The position numbers were made by a program, and so were the translations under genes. Below the pieces are notes generated by a model. It worked only from the letters and a program-made list of their open reading frames with translations. It was not told the DNA's origin and ran no database searches. Of a DNA stretch of 64,000 nucleotides, positions 9,085-17,531 are shown piece by piece. How positions within the stretch are numbered: the stretch's first letter is position 1; each line of letters starts with the position of its first letter. Origin of the DNA: CAWAHD01 sp963781785 (GTDB lineage Bacteria > Planctomycetota > Planctomycetia > Isosphaerales > Isosphaeraceae); assembly GCA_963781785.1 (NCBI GenBank), contig CAWAHD010000001.1, positions 1,984,001 through 2,048,000 of the forward strand, written 5' to 3'.

Positions 9085-10556
9085 ATGACCGATCAGCCCA
9101 GATCCATCCCTCGACCCTGGCGAAGATACCTGCGGTTTCAGCCTGCGCGCACTGATCGTTGCCGTTCTGGTGATCGGCGGCGGGCTGGCCTGGATTGTGC
9201 GCACCGCCCGAGACCAGCGCGCTACGGTGGCGGCGATCCGGAGACGCGGTGGGTGGGTCTATTATGACTGGCAGTGCAAGGACGGCGTTCCGGTCTCGAA
9301 CGCGAAACCCTGGTGGCCGAGATGGCTGGTGGATCGCGTCGGGATCGATTACTTCAGCCACGTCAGCGCTGTCTCGGGCGGGGGATCAGATGCGGAGCTG
9401 TTCCAGGTCGGGAAACTGGCCCAGCTCGAGGGACTCAACCTGGTCGAGACGGAAGCAAGCGACACCGGCGTGTCGTACCTCAAAGGGCTGACCCACCTCC
9501 GCGAATTGAACTTGGGCATGACCCAGGTTACCGACCTTGGGCTCGTGCACCTGAGCGGACTGACCGGCCTCCGGAGCCTGAGGCTTGACGGCATCACGGA
9601 TCAGGGTCTCGCCAACCTGAGTGCCGGGCGGCTCACCCGGCTTGAGAAACTCGACCTGGTCGAGTCGCAAGTGACCGATCAAGGAATGGTGCACCTGAAA
9701 GATCTGCCGAGCCTCCGGGAATTGACATTGGACGAAACCGAACTGACCGACGCCGCGCTGGCGCACCTGAGCGAACTGCCTCGTCTTCAGAGGCTGCGCC
9801 TCTTCGGCGAAGCGTGCACGGATACCGGGATGGACCACGTCGGGGCTCTGAAGGGGCTGACTGCCCTTGAGCTCGGCGGTGAAAACATCACCGATGTGGG
9901 ACTCGAGCACCTGCAAGGGCTGACGCGCCTCGAGGAACTGAACCTGGACTGTCGCAAAATCACCGATGCCGGGCTGGTGCACCTGAAAGGGCTTGCACGG
10001 CTCCAGAGCCTGTCCCTTGAGGGTACTGCGGTCACAGATCAGGGATTATTCCAACTGAGCGATCTGAGCGGTTTGACTCGAATTGATTCTCGAGTACACG
10101 AAGATCAGCGACGCCGGGCTGGCGCGCCTGACCGGATTGACCCGGCTCGAGGAACTCAGTCTCGCCGATACGAGCGTCGGCGACGCCGGGCTCGCAAACT
10201 TGAAGGGGCTGGCCAGCCTTCGAAGTGTTGACCTCAGTCGCACAGCCATCACCGACGCGGGCCTCGTCCACTTGACGGGGCTGACCGGGCTTCGAAGTCT
10301 TGACCTCTATGACACCGCCGTCACCGACCTTGGCCTGGCTCATTTGCAGGGGCTGACGGCTCTCGAGTCGCTGTACCTCGACCAGACCAAGGTGACCAAC
10401 GCGGGGCTTGTACACCTGGCGCGACTGATTAACCTTGAGAGGCTCGTGGTGGATTCCACCGCGATCACCCCCGCCGGAATGACAGCACTTCAAAAAAGCC
10501 TGCCGAAGACATTACAGCGGCACAGGGAGGAGCCGTGGTTGGTCCTCCCGCGGTGA
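9085..10556 (+). CDS. Membrane-anchored leucine-rich-repeat protein, frameshifted twice
   Basis: Same architecture as the gene at 7765: MTDQPRSIPRPWRRYLRF, transmembrane helix, spacer with VYYDWQCKDG and KPWWPRWLVDRVGIDYFSHV, then about 15 LRR units. Two single-base insertions break the frame as assembled: one T too many in GGTTTCAGC near 9136 (removal restores YLRFSLRALIV) and one T near 10088 (removal restores RIDLEYTKISDAG). After correction it is about 490 residues. The C-terminal tail (LPKTLQRHREEPWLVLPR) differs from the usual LPSLxIxR ending. Confidence 0.8.
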
Positions 10557-10626
10557 CGTTAAGACCGTGATCAGCGCCAATCCACGCGATTCGACCGCAC
10601 AGTGCACGTGACGGTGCCACCAGTGA

Positions 10627-11259
10627 TCACTTCCGGCTCCAGATTCTCAGCCTCGAATCCAGGTCGGAGTAGAGCTTATCGAACGTGATGCAGTGCAGCT
10701 TACGGCTGCAAACGATCACCTGCTCACTACGCCACGTCAATCTCTGCTTCAACGTAGGGTCGATGAGGAATCGCTCCCTGCCGACCACGAGCAATCCGAC
10801 GTACTGGATCTCGCCCACGCCGAACCGTTGTGTGTACGAGACCGTTTGCCTTTGGTTATCGAGCCACAGAAGCCAGTCGATGACCTGGCTGCATCCGTGA
10901 TCGAAGCGGTTCGACCACTCGGGGGTCGCCTTTCCCGCTCTCTTTTTGAAGATGCTTGTTTTCGTCGCGTCCTCAAACTCGACAAAGCAGTACTGATGCT
11001 CACGGGAATCGCCGATGGCGAAGTCGGCCGCATGATCCCCGAAGATGTCAAACTCGGTCGCAATCCTGTCGAAATTCTCGATGTTCGGGTTGTAAGTGCC
11101 CATCAGCGCGATCAGTTGCTCGCGGGCCGCAAAAAAGGGGAGGATGTCATCCTCCTCCTTCAGATGCTGTTTTGCCGGGTCGTCCAGAAGCGCCTTGAAT
11201 TCATCAAGCTCCTTCCTCGCTTGAGTCTTGTTGAGTGAAATGCTCTTGAAGTGTTTCAT
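10627..11259 (-). CDS. DUF4263 (Shedu-like) nuclease-family protein
   Basis: 210 residues. The region from about residue 72 to 135 (ATEFDIFGDHAADFAIGDS, YCFVEFEDATKTSIF, FDHGCSQVIDWLLWLDNQRQT) matches the DUF4263 / Shedu (SduA) C-terminal domain, a PD-(D/E)xK-fold nuclease known from anti-phage defence. The expected ExK position reads EFE here, so the catalytic Lys is not in its canonical place. The N-terminal part (KELDEFKALLDDP, DDILPFFAAREQLIALMG) is also typical for the short DUF4263 family. The gene starts 13 bp after the small gene 11273-11635, so the two are probably co-transcribed. Family assignment good; defence role inferred. Confidence 0.75.
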   Translation of the reverse strand: MKHFKSISLNKTQARKELDEFKALLDDPAKQHLKEEDDILPFFAAREQLIALMGTYNPNIENFDRIATEFDIFGDHAADFAIGDSREHQYCFVEFEDATKTSIFKKRAGKATPEWSNRFDHGCSQVIDWLLWLDNQRQTVSYTQRFGVGEIQYVGLLVVGRERFLIDPTLKQRLTWRSEQVIVCSRKLHCITFDKLYSDLDSRLRIWSRK

Positions 11260-11272
11260 GGGGATGGCGCGG

Positions 11273-11635
11273 CTACATCGACCCTCCCGCGCCGTTCGGC
11301 TTCTTGGTCGCCCTGCTATGGGAGCGAGTCCGCTTCTTGGGTCCGTATCGTGCGAGGGTCGCTTTCGCCATCAGGTCCAGGACCTGGATCTGTTCTCCAC
11401 GGACCTCGTAAATGATATTCAGCCCGGATGGCATAACGAGCGCATAAACCGGCTCGCTTCGCGAGATTTTCTCGACCCTGCGGCGGTCGGCGATACTTGC
11501 GACAAAGTGTTCTCTGTCGATCAGAACACTGCTCACGGCTCGCCGCTGCTCATCGCTGAGCGCGTCGAGCGCGATAGAAACGCGCCCATCAACGTGGTAC
11601 TCCGGATTGGCGTTCTTGGTTGTCGTCATTGCCAT
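11273..11635 (-). CDS. Small protein co-transcribed with the DUF4263 gene
   Basis: 120 residues from ATG 11635, preceded by AGGA about 10 bp upstream. A helical N-terminal half (SIALDALSDEQRRAVSSVL, FVASIADRRRVEKI) is followed by two strands (VYALVMPSGLNIIYEVRG, QIQVLDLMAKATLARY) and a very basic tail (GPKKRTRSHSRATKKPNG). The strand pattern resembles RelE/ParE-type small proteins, but catalytic residues cannot be assigned. The 13-bp gap to the DUF4263 gene suggests a functional pair. The open frame continues upstream to 11935 but that part overlaps the kinase gene and lacks coding character. Confidence 0.65.
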   Translation of the reverse strand: MAMTTTKNANPEYHVDGRVSIALDALSDEQRRAVSSVLIDREHFVASIADRRRVEKISRSEPVYALVMPSGLNIIYEVRGEQIQVLDLMAKATLARYGPKKRTRSHSRATKKPNGAGGSM

Positions 11636-11747
11636 TCTCGCGATCCTGCATTCACAGGGGCCGTGCGATTGGGACACAAATGCCATTATTATACCCTGCA
11701 TCGAGTCGTGTCTGCCATTTTCAGAGGCGACTCGTCGACTGGCGCGG

Positions 11748-12608
11748 CTATTCCTTTTTCTGTTCGACGGGAGATCCCAGGTCCTCCCATTTCTCCTTGT
11801 CCGAATTGATCCAGCGCAGCGAATCGAGCAAGGCTTCATCCAGCAACTGGCGCTTTCGATAGCCGATCTGCGCTTGTGCCAGATGGAAACTGATCGGACG
11901 AGCTCGCCAGTATGCCACTGCGTCCCCAAGCGCAACGAGCGGTGTTGTCAACCGGTAGTTTTCGACAATGGCTTTTGTCAGTGCCGGGAACGCCGCTGCA
12001 TCAAGCCGTTCCGCAGCCGAATACGTCAATGCGCGGAGATCATCGGCATGGCGCCAGTTGGCATCCATCGAGCTCTCATGGATCGTGTCGAAATCGAACC
12101 AGAAAGCCGTCATTTGGGTGTTGTCGACGACCACGTTTTTCACAGTCGCGTCTCCATGGCTCAGCGGGCGCTCCTGCCCGTCTGGCCACTCCAGGACGAC
12201 ACCGTGGAGCCGGCTCAGCGACCGGGCGGCCAGCCGGATTGCACGGAGCTTGTCTGCCTCGCTGTTGACGTCTGATTCCAGATATGCTGACAGAGCAACG
12301 CCCGGCCACTCCGGTATCAAGAGGCGTCCACCGGGATCAGTCAGCAGCTCGATATCGTAGACGGCACGGTAGACCTCGTGTTCCCAGCGATGCCACGGGC
12401 GATCCGGCAAAACGTGGGCGTGCGCGCCAAGTCGCTTGAGATAGAGGTTTCCCGCAGTGATCAGCGGAGCGCCAAACCAGAGCCGCCGTTTGCCGCGGTA
12501 TGTTTGTCGATTGACGCACAGGGTGCAGACGGCGTTGACTTTGACTTGAGCCAGCGCGCGTCCCAGGCAAGACACCAGGATGTACCTCAATCGCGCGACC
12601 GCTTCCAT
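11748..12608 (-). CDS. Protein-kinase-fold (WaaP/APH-like) phosphotransferase
   Basis: 286 residues. The C-terminal lobe carries a catalytic-loop-like motif LSHGDATVKNVVVD (HGD...N) and a DFD motif (FWFDFDTIH), the signature of small-molecule and lipid-sugar kinases (APH, Kdo kinase, WaaP type). The N-terminal lobe contains a short Lys-bearing strand (GNLYLKRLG). The start ATG overlaps the stop of the glycosyltransferase as TGATG at 12606-12610, so translation is probably coupled. Its place in a glycan operon suggests phosphorylation of a lipid or envelope sugar. Exact substrate unknown. Confidence 0.75.
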   Translation of the reverse strand: MEAVARLRYILVSCLGRALAQVKVNAVCTLCVNRQTYRGKRRLWFGAPLITAGNLYLKRLGAHAHVLPDRPWHRWEHEVYRAVYDIELLTDPGGRLLIPEWPGVALSAYLESDVNSEADKLRAIRLAARSLSRLHGVVLEWPDGQERPLSHGDATVKNVVVDNTQMTAFWFDFDTIHESSMDANWRHADDLRALTYSAAERLDAAAFPALTKAIVENYRLTTPLVALGDAVAYWRARPISFHLAQAQIGYRKRQLLDEALLDSLRWINSDKEKWEDLGSPVEQKKE

Positions 12609-13399
12609 CAGCGCAGGTCCCCTGCTGCTCGACCAGAATGCGTGGTGGCCTCCTCCGCATCCTGGAAGGCTCGGGCGCCGTCTCGAATCGAGTCGGAGTA
12701 ATGGATGCGCCCGCGGTAGTCGAGGATGGCCCAGACGTACTTGAGAAACAGGCGGGTGTAGCCAAAGGAAACGAAGTCCATTCGACGGCTCGACGTCCAC
12801 GCAGTGATCGAATGCAGATAGATGAACTCATCTCGGCGCGATCGATAAACCCCGGCGAGAATCGGCCATTCCTCACCGATCGCCACGCGTTCGTCGAACG
12901 GCCCGAATTCGTCGAACGTCTTCCGCGTACAGAACATGAATGCCGGCATCGCCTTGGCACGCGGCAAGGGAAGCCGGCGCACGGAATTCCAGAAATGCCA
13001 CCACCAGGAGGCACGAAGCCCACTGTGGCGAGGACCGAGCTTTGTCATTCCCGCGCTCTTTCCATTTTGGTGACATTGTTCCACGATCTGTTTGATCGAG
13101 CGTGCCGGGATTGTCGTGTCGGCATCGAGAAAAACCAGAATATCACCTCGCGAAGATCTCGCGCCGAGATTTCTCGCCCGTGCTGCACCCTTTGCCGGGC
13201 AATCCAGCAGTCGGATCAGACCACTCGCTCTTTCGACGAGTCGGCGTGTGCAATCCGTGCTGCCGTTGTCGACAACAATCACTTCGGCCGCGACCGTGGG
13301 CGGGAGGACGTCCAGTGCCGACTGGACGCTTTCCAGTGTCTCGACGATGAGAGCTTCTTCATTGAGCGAGGGAATGATCACAGACACGGTGATGGGCAT
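12608..13399 (-). CDS. Family 2 glycosyltransferase
   Basis: 263 residues from ATG 13399. N-terminal GT-A fold: VSVIIPSLNEEALIVETLES, VIVVDNGSTDCT, then KGAARARNLGARSS and the metal-binding LDADTT (D92, D94). The C-terminal part (KAMPAFMFCTRKTFDEFGPF, GEEWPIL) is the usual acceptor region with the ED-like motif. No long membrane segment is obvious. The start overlaps the upstream methyltransferase by 22 bp and the stop overlaps the kinase start. It probably adds a sugar to a lipid-linked or envelope glycan; donor and acceptor unknown. Confidence 0.87.
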   Translation of the reverse strand: MPITVSVIIPSLNEEALIVETLESVQSALDVLPPTVAAEVIVVDNGSTDCTRRLVERASGLIRLLDCPAKGAARARNLGARSSRGDILVFLDADTTIPARSIKQIVEQCHQNGKSAGMTKLGPRHSGLRASWWWHFWNSVRRLPLPRAKAMPAFMFCTRKTFDEFGPFDERVAIGEEWPILAGVYRSRRDEFIYLHSITAWTSSRRMDFVSFGYTRLFLKYVWAILDYRGRIHYSDSIRDGARAFQDAEEATTHSGRAAGDLR

Positions 13400-14016
13400 G
13401 GCGTCAAGGGCTCCAGCACAAACAAATCGCGACTCACACAAAGATTCACGGTGTCCAATCGGCGAATCGCGCGCACCTGGTAGCCGGACGCGGCCAAAAC
13501 AGCTTCGAGGCTCTGCCGGGTGAAAAGCCGGTTCGGATGGAGAGGACACGTTCGCGCAGGAACAAGTCCGGAGACGCCGGCCAGGAAGAAGGCGAAACGG
13601 CCAGTGACGAATTCCCAGGCCCACAGGATCGACCGCCCAAGGCTTCCCGAATATGTCGATTGCAAAACCATCACCTGGCCGGAAGTCACGCGGCGTATTT
13701 CCCTCAGCAGCGACTCGGAATCCGGCACGTACTGCAATACGAATAACACGATCGACGCCGAGAATTCTGCGTCCTGAAACGGCAACGTCTTTCCATCGAA
13801 GAGAACCGGACCACGGCCAACCGCGTGCATGTCGACGACGTCTGCTTCGATGACCTCCAGCGGGGAGACGCGCGCCAGGCACTCTGCGTTGTGCCCCGTG
13901 CCCGACCCGACGTCGAGAATGGTACCAACCGCGGGCAGGTCCGGCGATATGAACCGGACCAGCCGTTTGGCCCGACGCTTCAGCAAAGTCTCCATCAACC
14001 ATTTCACGATGCGCAT
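13378..14016 (-). CDS. SAM-dependent methyltransferase (class I, UbiE-like)
   Basis: 212 residues. SAM-binding motif I is GTILDVGSGTGHN (about residues 31-43), followed by EADVVDMHAVG (motif II) and LPFQDAEFSASIVLFVLQYV (motif IV and V region), the usual order for type 11/25 methyltransferases. ATG 14016 has GAGGA just upstream and overlaps the end of the deacetylase gene by 13 bp. In this operon it likely methylates a sugar or lipid precursor; this is inference from neighbours only. Confidence 0.85.
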   Translation of the reverse strand: MRIVKWLMETLLKRRAKRLVRFISPDLPAVGTILDVGSGTGHNAECLARVSPLEVIEADVVDMHAVGRGPVLFDGKTLPFQDAEFSASIVLFVLQYVPDSESLLREIRRVTSGQVMVLQSTYSGSLGRSILWAWEFVTGRFAFFLAGVSGLVPARTCPLHPNRLFTRQSLEAVLAASGYQVRAIRRLDTVNLCVSRDLFVLEPLTPCPSPCL

Positions 14017-14768
14017 TCCTCGTTGGCCGCACACACCAGCTCGCCTGGCAGGATGGGCGTTCCGCCGGACTCGATCCACGATTCGACCGTACTGAGGATT
14101 CTCGGCAGGTAACCCCGCGAGACATCCGCGGGATGAGCGGCCAGGCAACGTATGCTCCGGCCGCGGACGCGGCCAAGCACGCGCCCGATCATCTCGGCAG
14201 CAGGGCCCAATCGCCCGAATCGGCCGACATCCCAGGTAATCGTCGAAACCGGAATCCGCCGGCTGTCCGCGCACTCGATCGCAGTGTAACCCAGCAGAAA
14301 CTCCAGTCCGTGAAGACGAAGCGTTTTCCGGTCGATGCGTCCTCGCTGCCATGCTGGAGCAACGAATCCTGCGACCTGGTGCCCGAACAGGCTGGAAAGT
14401 CGATCTTGTCCGAGCTGAATTCGCGCATTCGTATCGTTCGAGGTGAGTCCAGCGAACTCGTCGGAACGGTTCGTGAGACACGAAATCACTCCGCGACCGG
14501 CTTCTCGCTGATGCGTCCAGCCATGAAGCAGGATTTCGCCAAACTGACGCGTCACCCATTCGGCAAAACAAATCTCCGCGTCAAACGGGACTCCATGCCA
14601 GTTCGGTACGACCGCCGCCGAGATGGCTTGTCCAACCAATGGCTCCAGAGCGGCAACAATCTGCTGGGTATTCCGCGAGTGAACCGGGCATACATCGTGA
14701 ACGACGACAAGAAACGACCCCCGTCCATTCCCTGATCCGCCAGATCTGTTTCGTTGCACGCTGCACAT
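14004..14768 (-). CDS. Polysaccharide deacetylase-like protein (DUF2334 type)
   Basis: About 254 residues from ATG 14768. Motifs expected for DUF2334 / NodB-like deacetylases are present: VVVHDVCPVHS (Asp of the HD motif), ILLHGWTHQRE (HxxxH-like metal site), VAPAWQ and AAHPADVSRG near the C-terminus. No signal peptide is seen, so a cytosolic or membrane-associated reaction on a lipid-linked glycan is possible. It is the first gene of the four-gene overlapping operon ending at 11748. A TTG at 14792 is an alternative start. Confidence 0.75.
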   Translation of the reverse strand: MCSVQRNRSGGSGNGRGSFLVVVHDVCPVHSRNTQQIVAALEPLVGQAISAAVVPNWHGVPFDAEICFAEWVTRQFGEILLHGWTHQREAGRGVISCLTNRSDEFAGLTSNDTNARIQLGQDRLSSLFGHQVAGFVAPAWQRGRIDRKTLRLHGLEFLLGYTAIECADSRRIPVSTITWDVGRFGRLGPAAEMIGRVLGRVRGRSIRCLAAHPADVSRGYLPRILSTVESWIESGGTPILPGELVCAANEECAS

Positions 14769-14981
14769 CGTGGCATCGCTCGCTGCTGCCAATAACTTTG
14801 TATTGCAAAGCTAGCATACCAATCGGCGCGGCGAATTGTCAATTCCTTGCCGGCCTTGGCTGTTGTTCAGGCGAGTGATGAGCCCGCACCGCTTTCGCTC
14901 TCTTGACCGCTGAGAGAAAATCGGTTCAATCGACACAAGGTTTTTTTGCAGAAACCGGCTGGAAGCGAGCAGAGACTGCCC

Positions 14982-15995
14982 ATGAGTCCCGATACCCAGA
15001 CACATACGTTGCCGCTGGTTCTGATGGCCGGCCTGGTCGCGCTGGGAGTGATCGCTCTGGGCCGGCTTTATTTCCGCAAGCAGCAGCTCCAGGCCGCCGT
15101 TGACGCGCAGTTCAAGGCGTTCCGCGAGAAGGCGGTTGCGCTCATGGACCAGCTCGACGCTCTGCGCCATCGTCACAAGACTTTACCGTCCAGCGATCCC
15201 GATTTCACAGCGCCGATGTCGGGTGCGACCCTGGCGCTATACAACGGGGTCGAGAGCGACCTGAACGGGTTGTGGGAGCGCTGGCTGAGCGTGATGGAGC
15301 TCTGGGGCCAGGCGCAAGAGCTCATTCAGTCGAGCTCGGGCCTGGCCCTTCGGCAGGCCGAAGAGGCCAGGAAGCTGCTGGATCGGGGCGGCATCGACGA
15401 GCTGTTGCGCCAGTCGAGCTGGTGCAAGGAGCGGCTCGACCGGCTCAACCTGGGGCACGAGCAGGCGCGCGAGGCGCTCAAGTCGGGCTGGGACGATCTG
15501 GCTGTGCTGCGGAAGTCGAGCGACCTGGGGACAGGAGTCACTCTGCCGACCGACCCGCACCAGGAAGAGATCGCGCGGGCCGAGGCGCTGTTTGCGCAGG
15601 CCAGCGGGATGATCGAGTCGGACCCGATCGGCGCCCTGGCGGTCATCACCCGCTCGCGCCGGTTGCTCAAAAGCGCCACGGATGACGCCACGTTGATCCC
15701 AGCTCGCTCCTGGACGCTGCGGCCATCGTACTCGCTCCTGGACGATCTGGCGGCAGCCGCCGACGCGTTCCGGGCGGCCGCGGCCAGGCTCCGATTGACC
15801 AACCTGCTGGGCGTCTTCGCGCGTTTCTGGATGGTTGTCTGGGGGGTGGCACTGCTGATCGGCCTCCTGAACCTCCTGGTGCCGCTCTTCATTTTCGTGC
15901 TCGGCGTGGTGCTCACCCTCGCCGGCTTCTGGGCGATCTGGCAGGTGGTGACCTTCTGGTTCTGGTACGGATTCTGGGGAGCGCGCCGCCGTTAA
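14982..15995 (+). CDS. Membrane-anchored coiled-coil protein, function unknown
   Basis: 337 residues from ATG 14982. One N-terminal transmembrane helix (LPLVLMAGLVALGVIALGRL), a long helical middle (about residues 30-280) rich in Ala, Leu, Glu and Gln that looks like coiled coil, and two adjacent C-terminal transmembrane helices (about 280-330) ending in a basic tail (WGARRR). No enzymatic motif. An upstream in-frame start at 14946 exists, but ATG 14982 puts a short polar N-terminus before the helix. The stop lies 10 bp from the convergent ycaC-like gene. Confidence 0.65.
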   Translation: MSPDTQTHTLPLVLMAGLVALGVIALGRLYFRKQQLQAAVDAQFKAFREKAVALMDQLDALRHRHKTLPSSDPDFTAPMSGATLALYNGVESDLNGLWERWLSVMELWGQAQELIQSSSGLALRQAEEARKLLDRGGIDELLRQSSWCKERLDRLNLGHEQAREALKSGWDDLAVLRKSSDLGTGVTLPTDPHQEEIARAEALFAQASGMIESDPIGALAVITRSRRLLKSATDDATLIPARSWTLRPSYSLLDDLAAAADAFRAAAARLRLTNLLGVFARFWMVVWGVALLIGLLNLLVPLFIFVLGVVLTLAGFWAIWQVVTFWFWYGFWGARRR

Positions 15996-16005
15996 ACCTT
16001 GACGT

Positions 16006-16632
16006 TCAGCCACCCTTGCCGGCCGTGTAGGCCGTCATCAGGGCCTGATAGATCGGGGTGTGGTCCACGAGCAGCTTGCCGAATCCGGCAACGTCATTCC
16101 GCCAGTCGCGGTGGAGCTCTGACGCCGCGGCGAACCAGTTCACGAGCTGCACGCCGGCTGCCGACATCCGCAGCCACGCGGCCTCGCGGCTGGCCGCGTC
16201 GAACGTGCCGGACGCGTCCGTGACGACGAACACCTCGTAGCCCGCCTCCAGGGCGGATAGTGCCGGGAACGCGACGCAGACCTCGGTCACGATTCCGGCG
16301 ATCAAGAGCTGCTTGCGGCCCGTGGCTTTGACGGCCTTGACGAAGTCCTCATTGTCCCAGGCGTTGATTTGCCCAGGGCGAGCGATGAACGGTGCGTCCG
16401 GGAACATCGCCTTCAACTCCGGCACGATGGGACCGTTCGGCCCTTCCTCGAAACTGGTCGTGAGGATGCTGGGCAACTTGAAGTACCTGGCGATATCGGC
16501 CAGGGCCAGCACGCTGTTCTTGAACTCGCCCGGCGTGAAGTCCTGGACGAGAGCGGTCAAGCCGCATTGATGGTCCACGAACAGGACGGCGCACTCGTCT
16601 CGGGAAATCCGGCGGTACTTGAAGCTACTCAT
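16006..16632 (-). CDS. ycaC: YcaC-type cysteine hydrolase (isochorismatase family)
   Basis: 208 residues, the length I recall for E. coli YcaC, with long matching stretches (VLALADIARYFKLPSILTTS, RPGQINAWDNEDFVKAVKAT, VTEVCVAFPALSALE). The catalytic Asp is D20 (LFVDHQ) and the nucleophile is C119 (VTEVCV). The frame is open from a TTG at 16647, but AAGGAG sits 6-7 bp before ATG 16632, which fixes the start. The enzyme family cleaves amide or ether-like bonds of small molecules; YcaC's own substrate is not established. It follows the pirin gene by 62 bp on the same strand and probably shares its transcript. Confidence 0.88.
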   Translation of the reverse strand: MSSFKYRRISRDECAVLFVDHQCGLTALVQDFTPGEFKNSVLALADIARYFKLPSILTTSFEEGPNGPIVPELKAMFPDAPFIARPGQINAWDNEDFVKAVKATGRKQLLIAGIVTEVCVAFPALSALEAGYEVFVVTDASGTFDAASREAAWLRMSAAGVQLVNWFAAASELHRDWRNDVAGFGKLLVDHTPIYQALMTAYTAGKGG

Positions 16633-16694
16633 GGGCTGCTCCTTCAATCGGTGATCACATTCAGGAAACTCGCACGTCGTTTGAGCTTTTTCCC

Positions 16695-17393
16695 CTACGG
16701 CAAATCGAAGAGCATCACATCACACGCATCGGTCCCGAGCACCGTCAGCGACGATTCGTCGCTGGCAAGAGCGCCGTCTCCGGCAGCAAGCGGCTGGCCG
16801 TTCAGCTCGGCGGCCCCGCGCAGAACCTGAAGCCAGGCGTGCCGCCCTTGTGCCAGATCATGAGAGACCCGCTCTCCCGCAGCGAGCGAGGCGAGGAGCA
16901 CTTCGGCGTCCTGATGAATGGTCAGGGAGCCGTCCCGCCCGTCGGGGGATGCAACCACCTGCAACGTGCCCTGTCGCTCGCCCGCGGGGAACGCACGCTG
17001 ATCGTACCGTGGCGGCAACCCGTTCTGCTTCGGCAGCAGCCAGATCTGATAGAAGTGGACCGGCTCGGAATCGGAGGGGTTAAACTCGCTGTGCCGGATG
17101 CCGGTGCCTGCCGTCATGCACTGAATTTCCCCCGGACGGAGGACGGACCCGTTGCCGAGACTGTCCTTGTGGCCGAGAGAACCCTCGAGGACGTAAGAAA
17201 TGATCTCCATGTCTCGATGGCCATGCATGCCGAAGCCCTGGCCCGGCTGGACCCGGTCTTCGTTGATGACCCGAAGCACCCGGAAGCCCATGCGGGACGG
17301 GTCGTAATAATCGTTGAACGAGAACGTGTGGCGGGTATCGAGCCAGCCATACTGGCCATGCCCCCGCGCAGAAGCCGGACGAACCAAAATCAT
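16695..17393 (-). CDS. Pirin-family bicupin (YhhW / quercetin dioxygenase-like)
   Basis: 232 residues. The N-terminal cupin contains the full pirin metal site: H57 and H59 (MHGHRDME), H101 and E103 (RHSEFNP). The typical start RPASARGHGQYGWLDTRHTF and SLGHKDSLGNGSVLRPGEIQ are clear family signatures. Members bind Fe or similar metals and some act as quercetin 2,3-dioxygenases or redox-linked regulators. It is transcribed away from the HxlR gene at 17532, with a shared 138-bp intergenic region, and is followed by ycaC, suggesting an HxlR-controlled operon. Confidence 0.9.
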   Translation of the reverse strand: MILVRPASARGHGQYGWLDTRHTFSFNDYYDPSRMGFRVLRVINEDRVQPGQGFGMHGHRDMEIISYVLEGSLGHKDSLGNGSVLRPGEIQCMTAGTGIRHSEFNPSDSEPVHFYQIWLLPKQNGLPPRYDQRAFPAGERQGTLQVVASPDGRDGSLTIHQDAEVLLASLAAGERVSHDLAQGRHAWLQVLRGAAELNGQPLAAGDGALASDESSLTVLGTDACDVMLFDLP

Positions 17394-17476
17394 CGTGCAC
17401 CTCGGTTTCTCATGCGTCCCCTGAGGACGGCAGCCGTCGTCGTGTCTTCAGCCTGTGTTAGTTAAGATAGAGCTGT

Positions 17477-17530
17477 GGTATCCTTTGACAAGTAGGGACC
17501 AAATGACAACGTAGGCACCAAATGGATACC
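17477..17530. promoter_or_regulatory. Candidate HxlR operator/promoter between pirin and hxlR
   Basis: GGTATCC (17477-17483) and GGATACC (17524-17530) form an inverted repeat around two direct copies of GTAGGSACCAAATG (17492-17505 and 17511-17524), spaced 19 bp. A perfect -35 TTGACA is at 17485-17490, but the -10 at 17-bp spacing (AACGTA) is weak. HxlR regulators commonly bind such repeats in the divergent promoter region, so this is a likely autoregulatory site. The left boundary of the pirin promoter is not resolved. Confidence 0.45.
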
Positions 17531-17531
17531 A

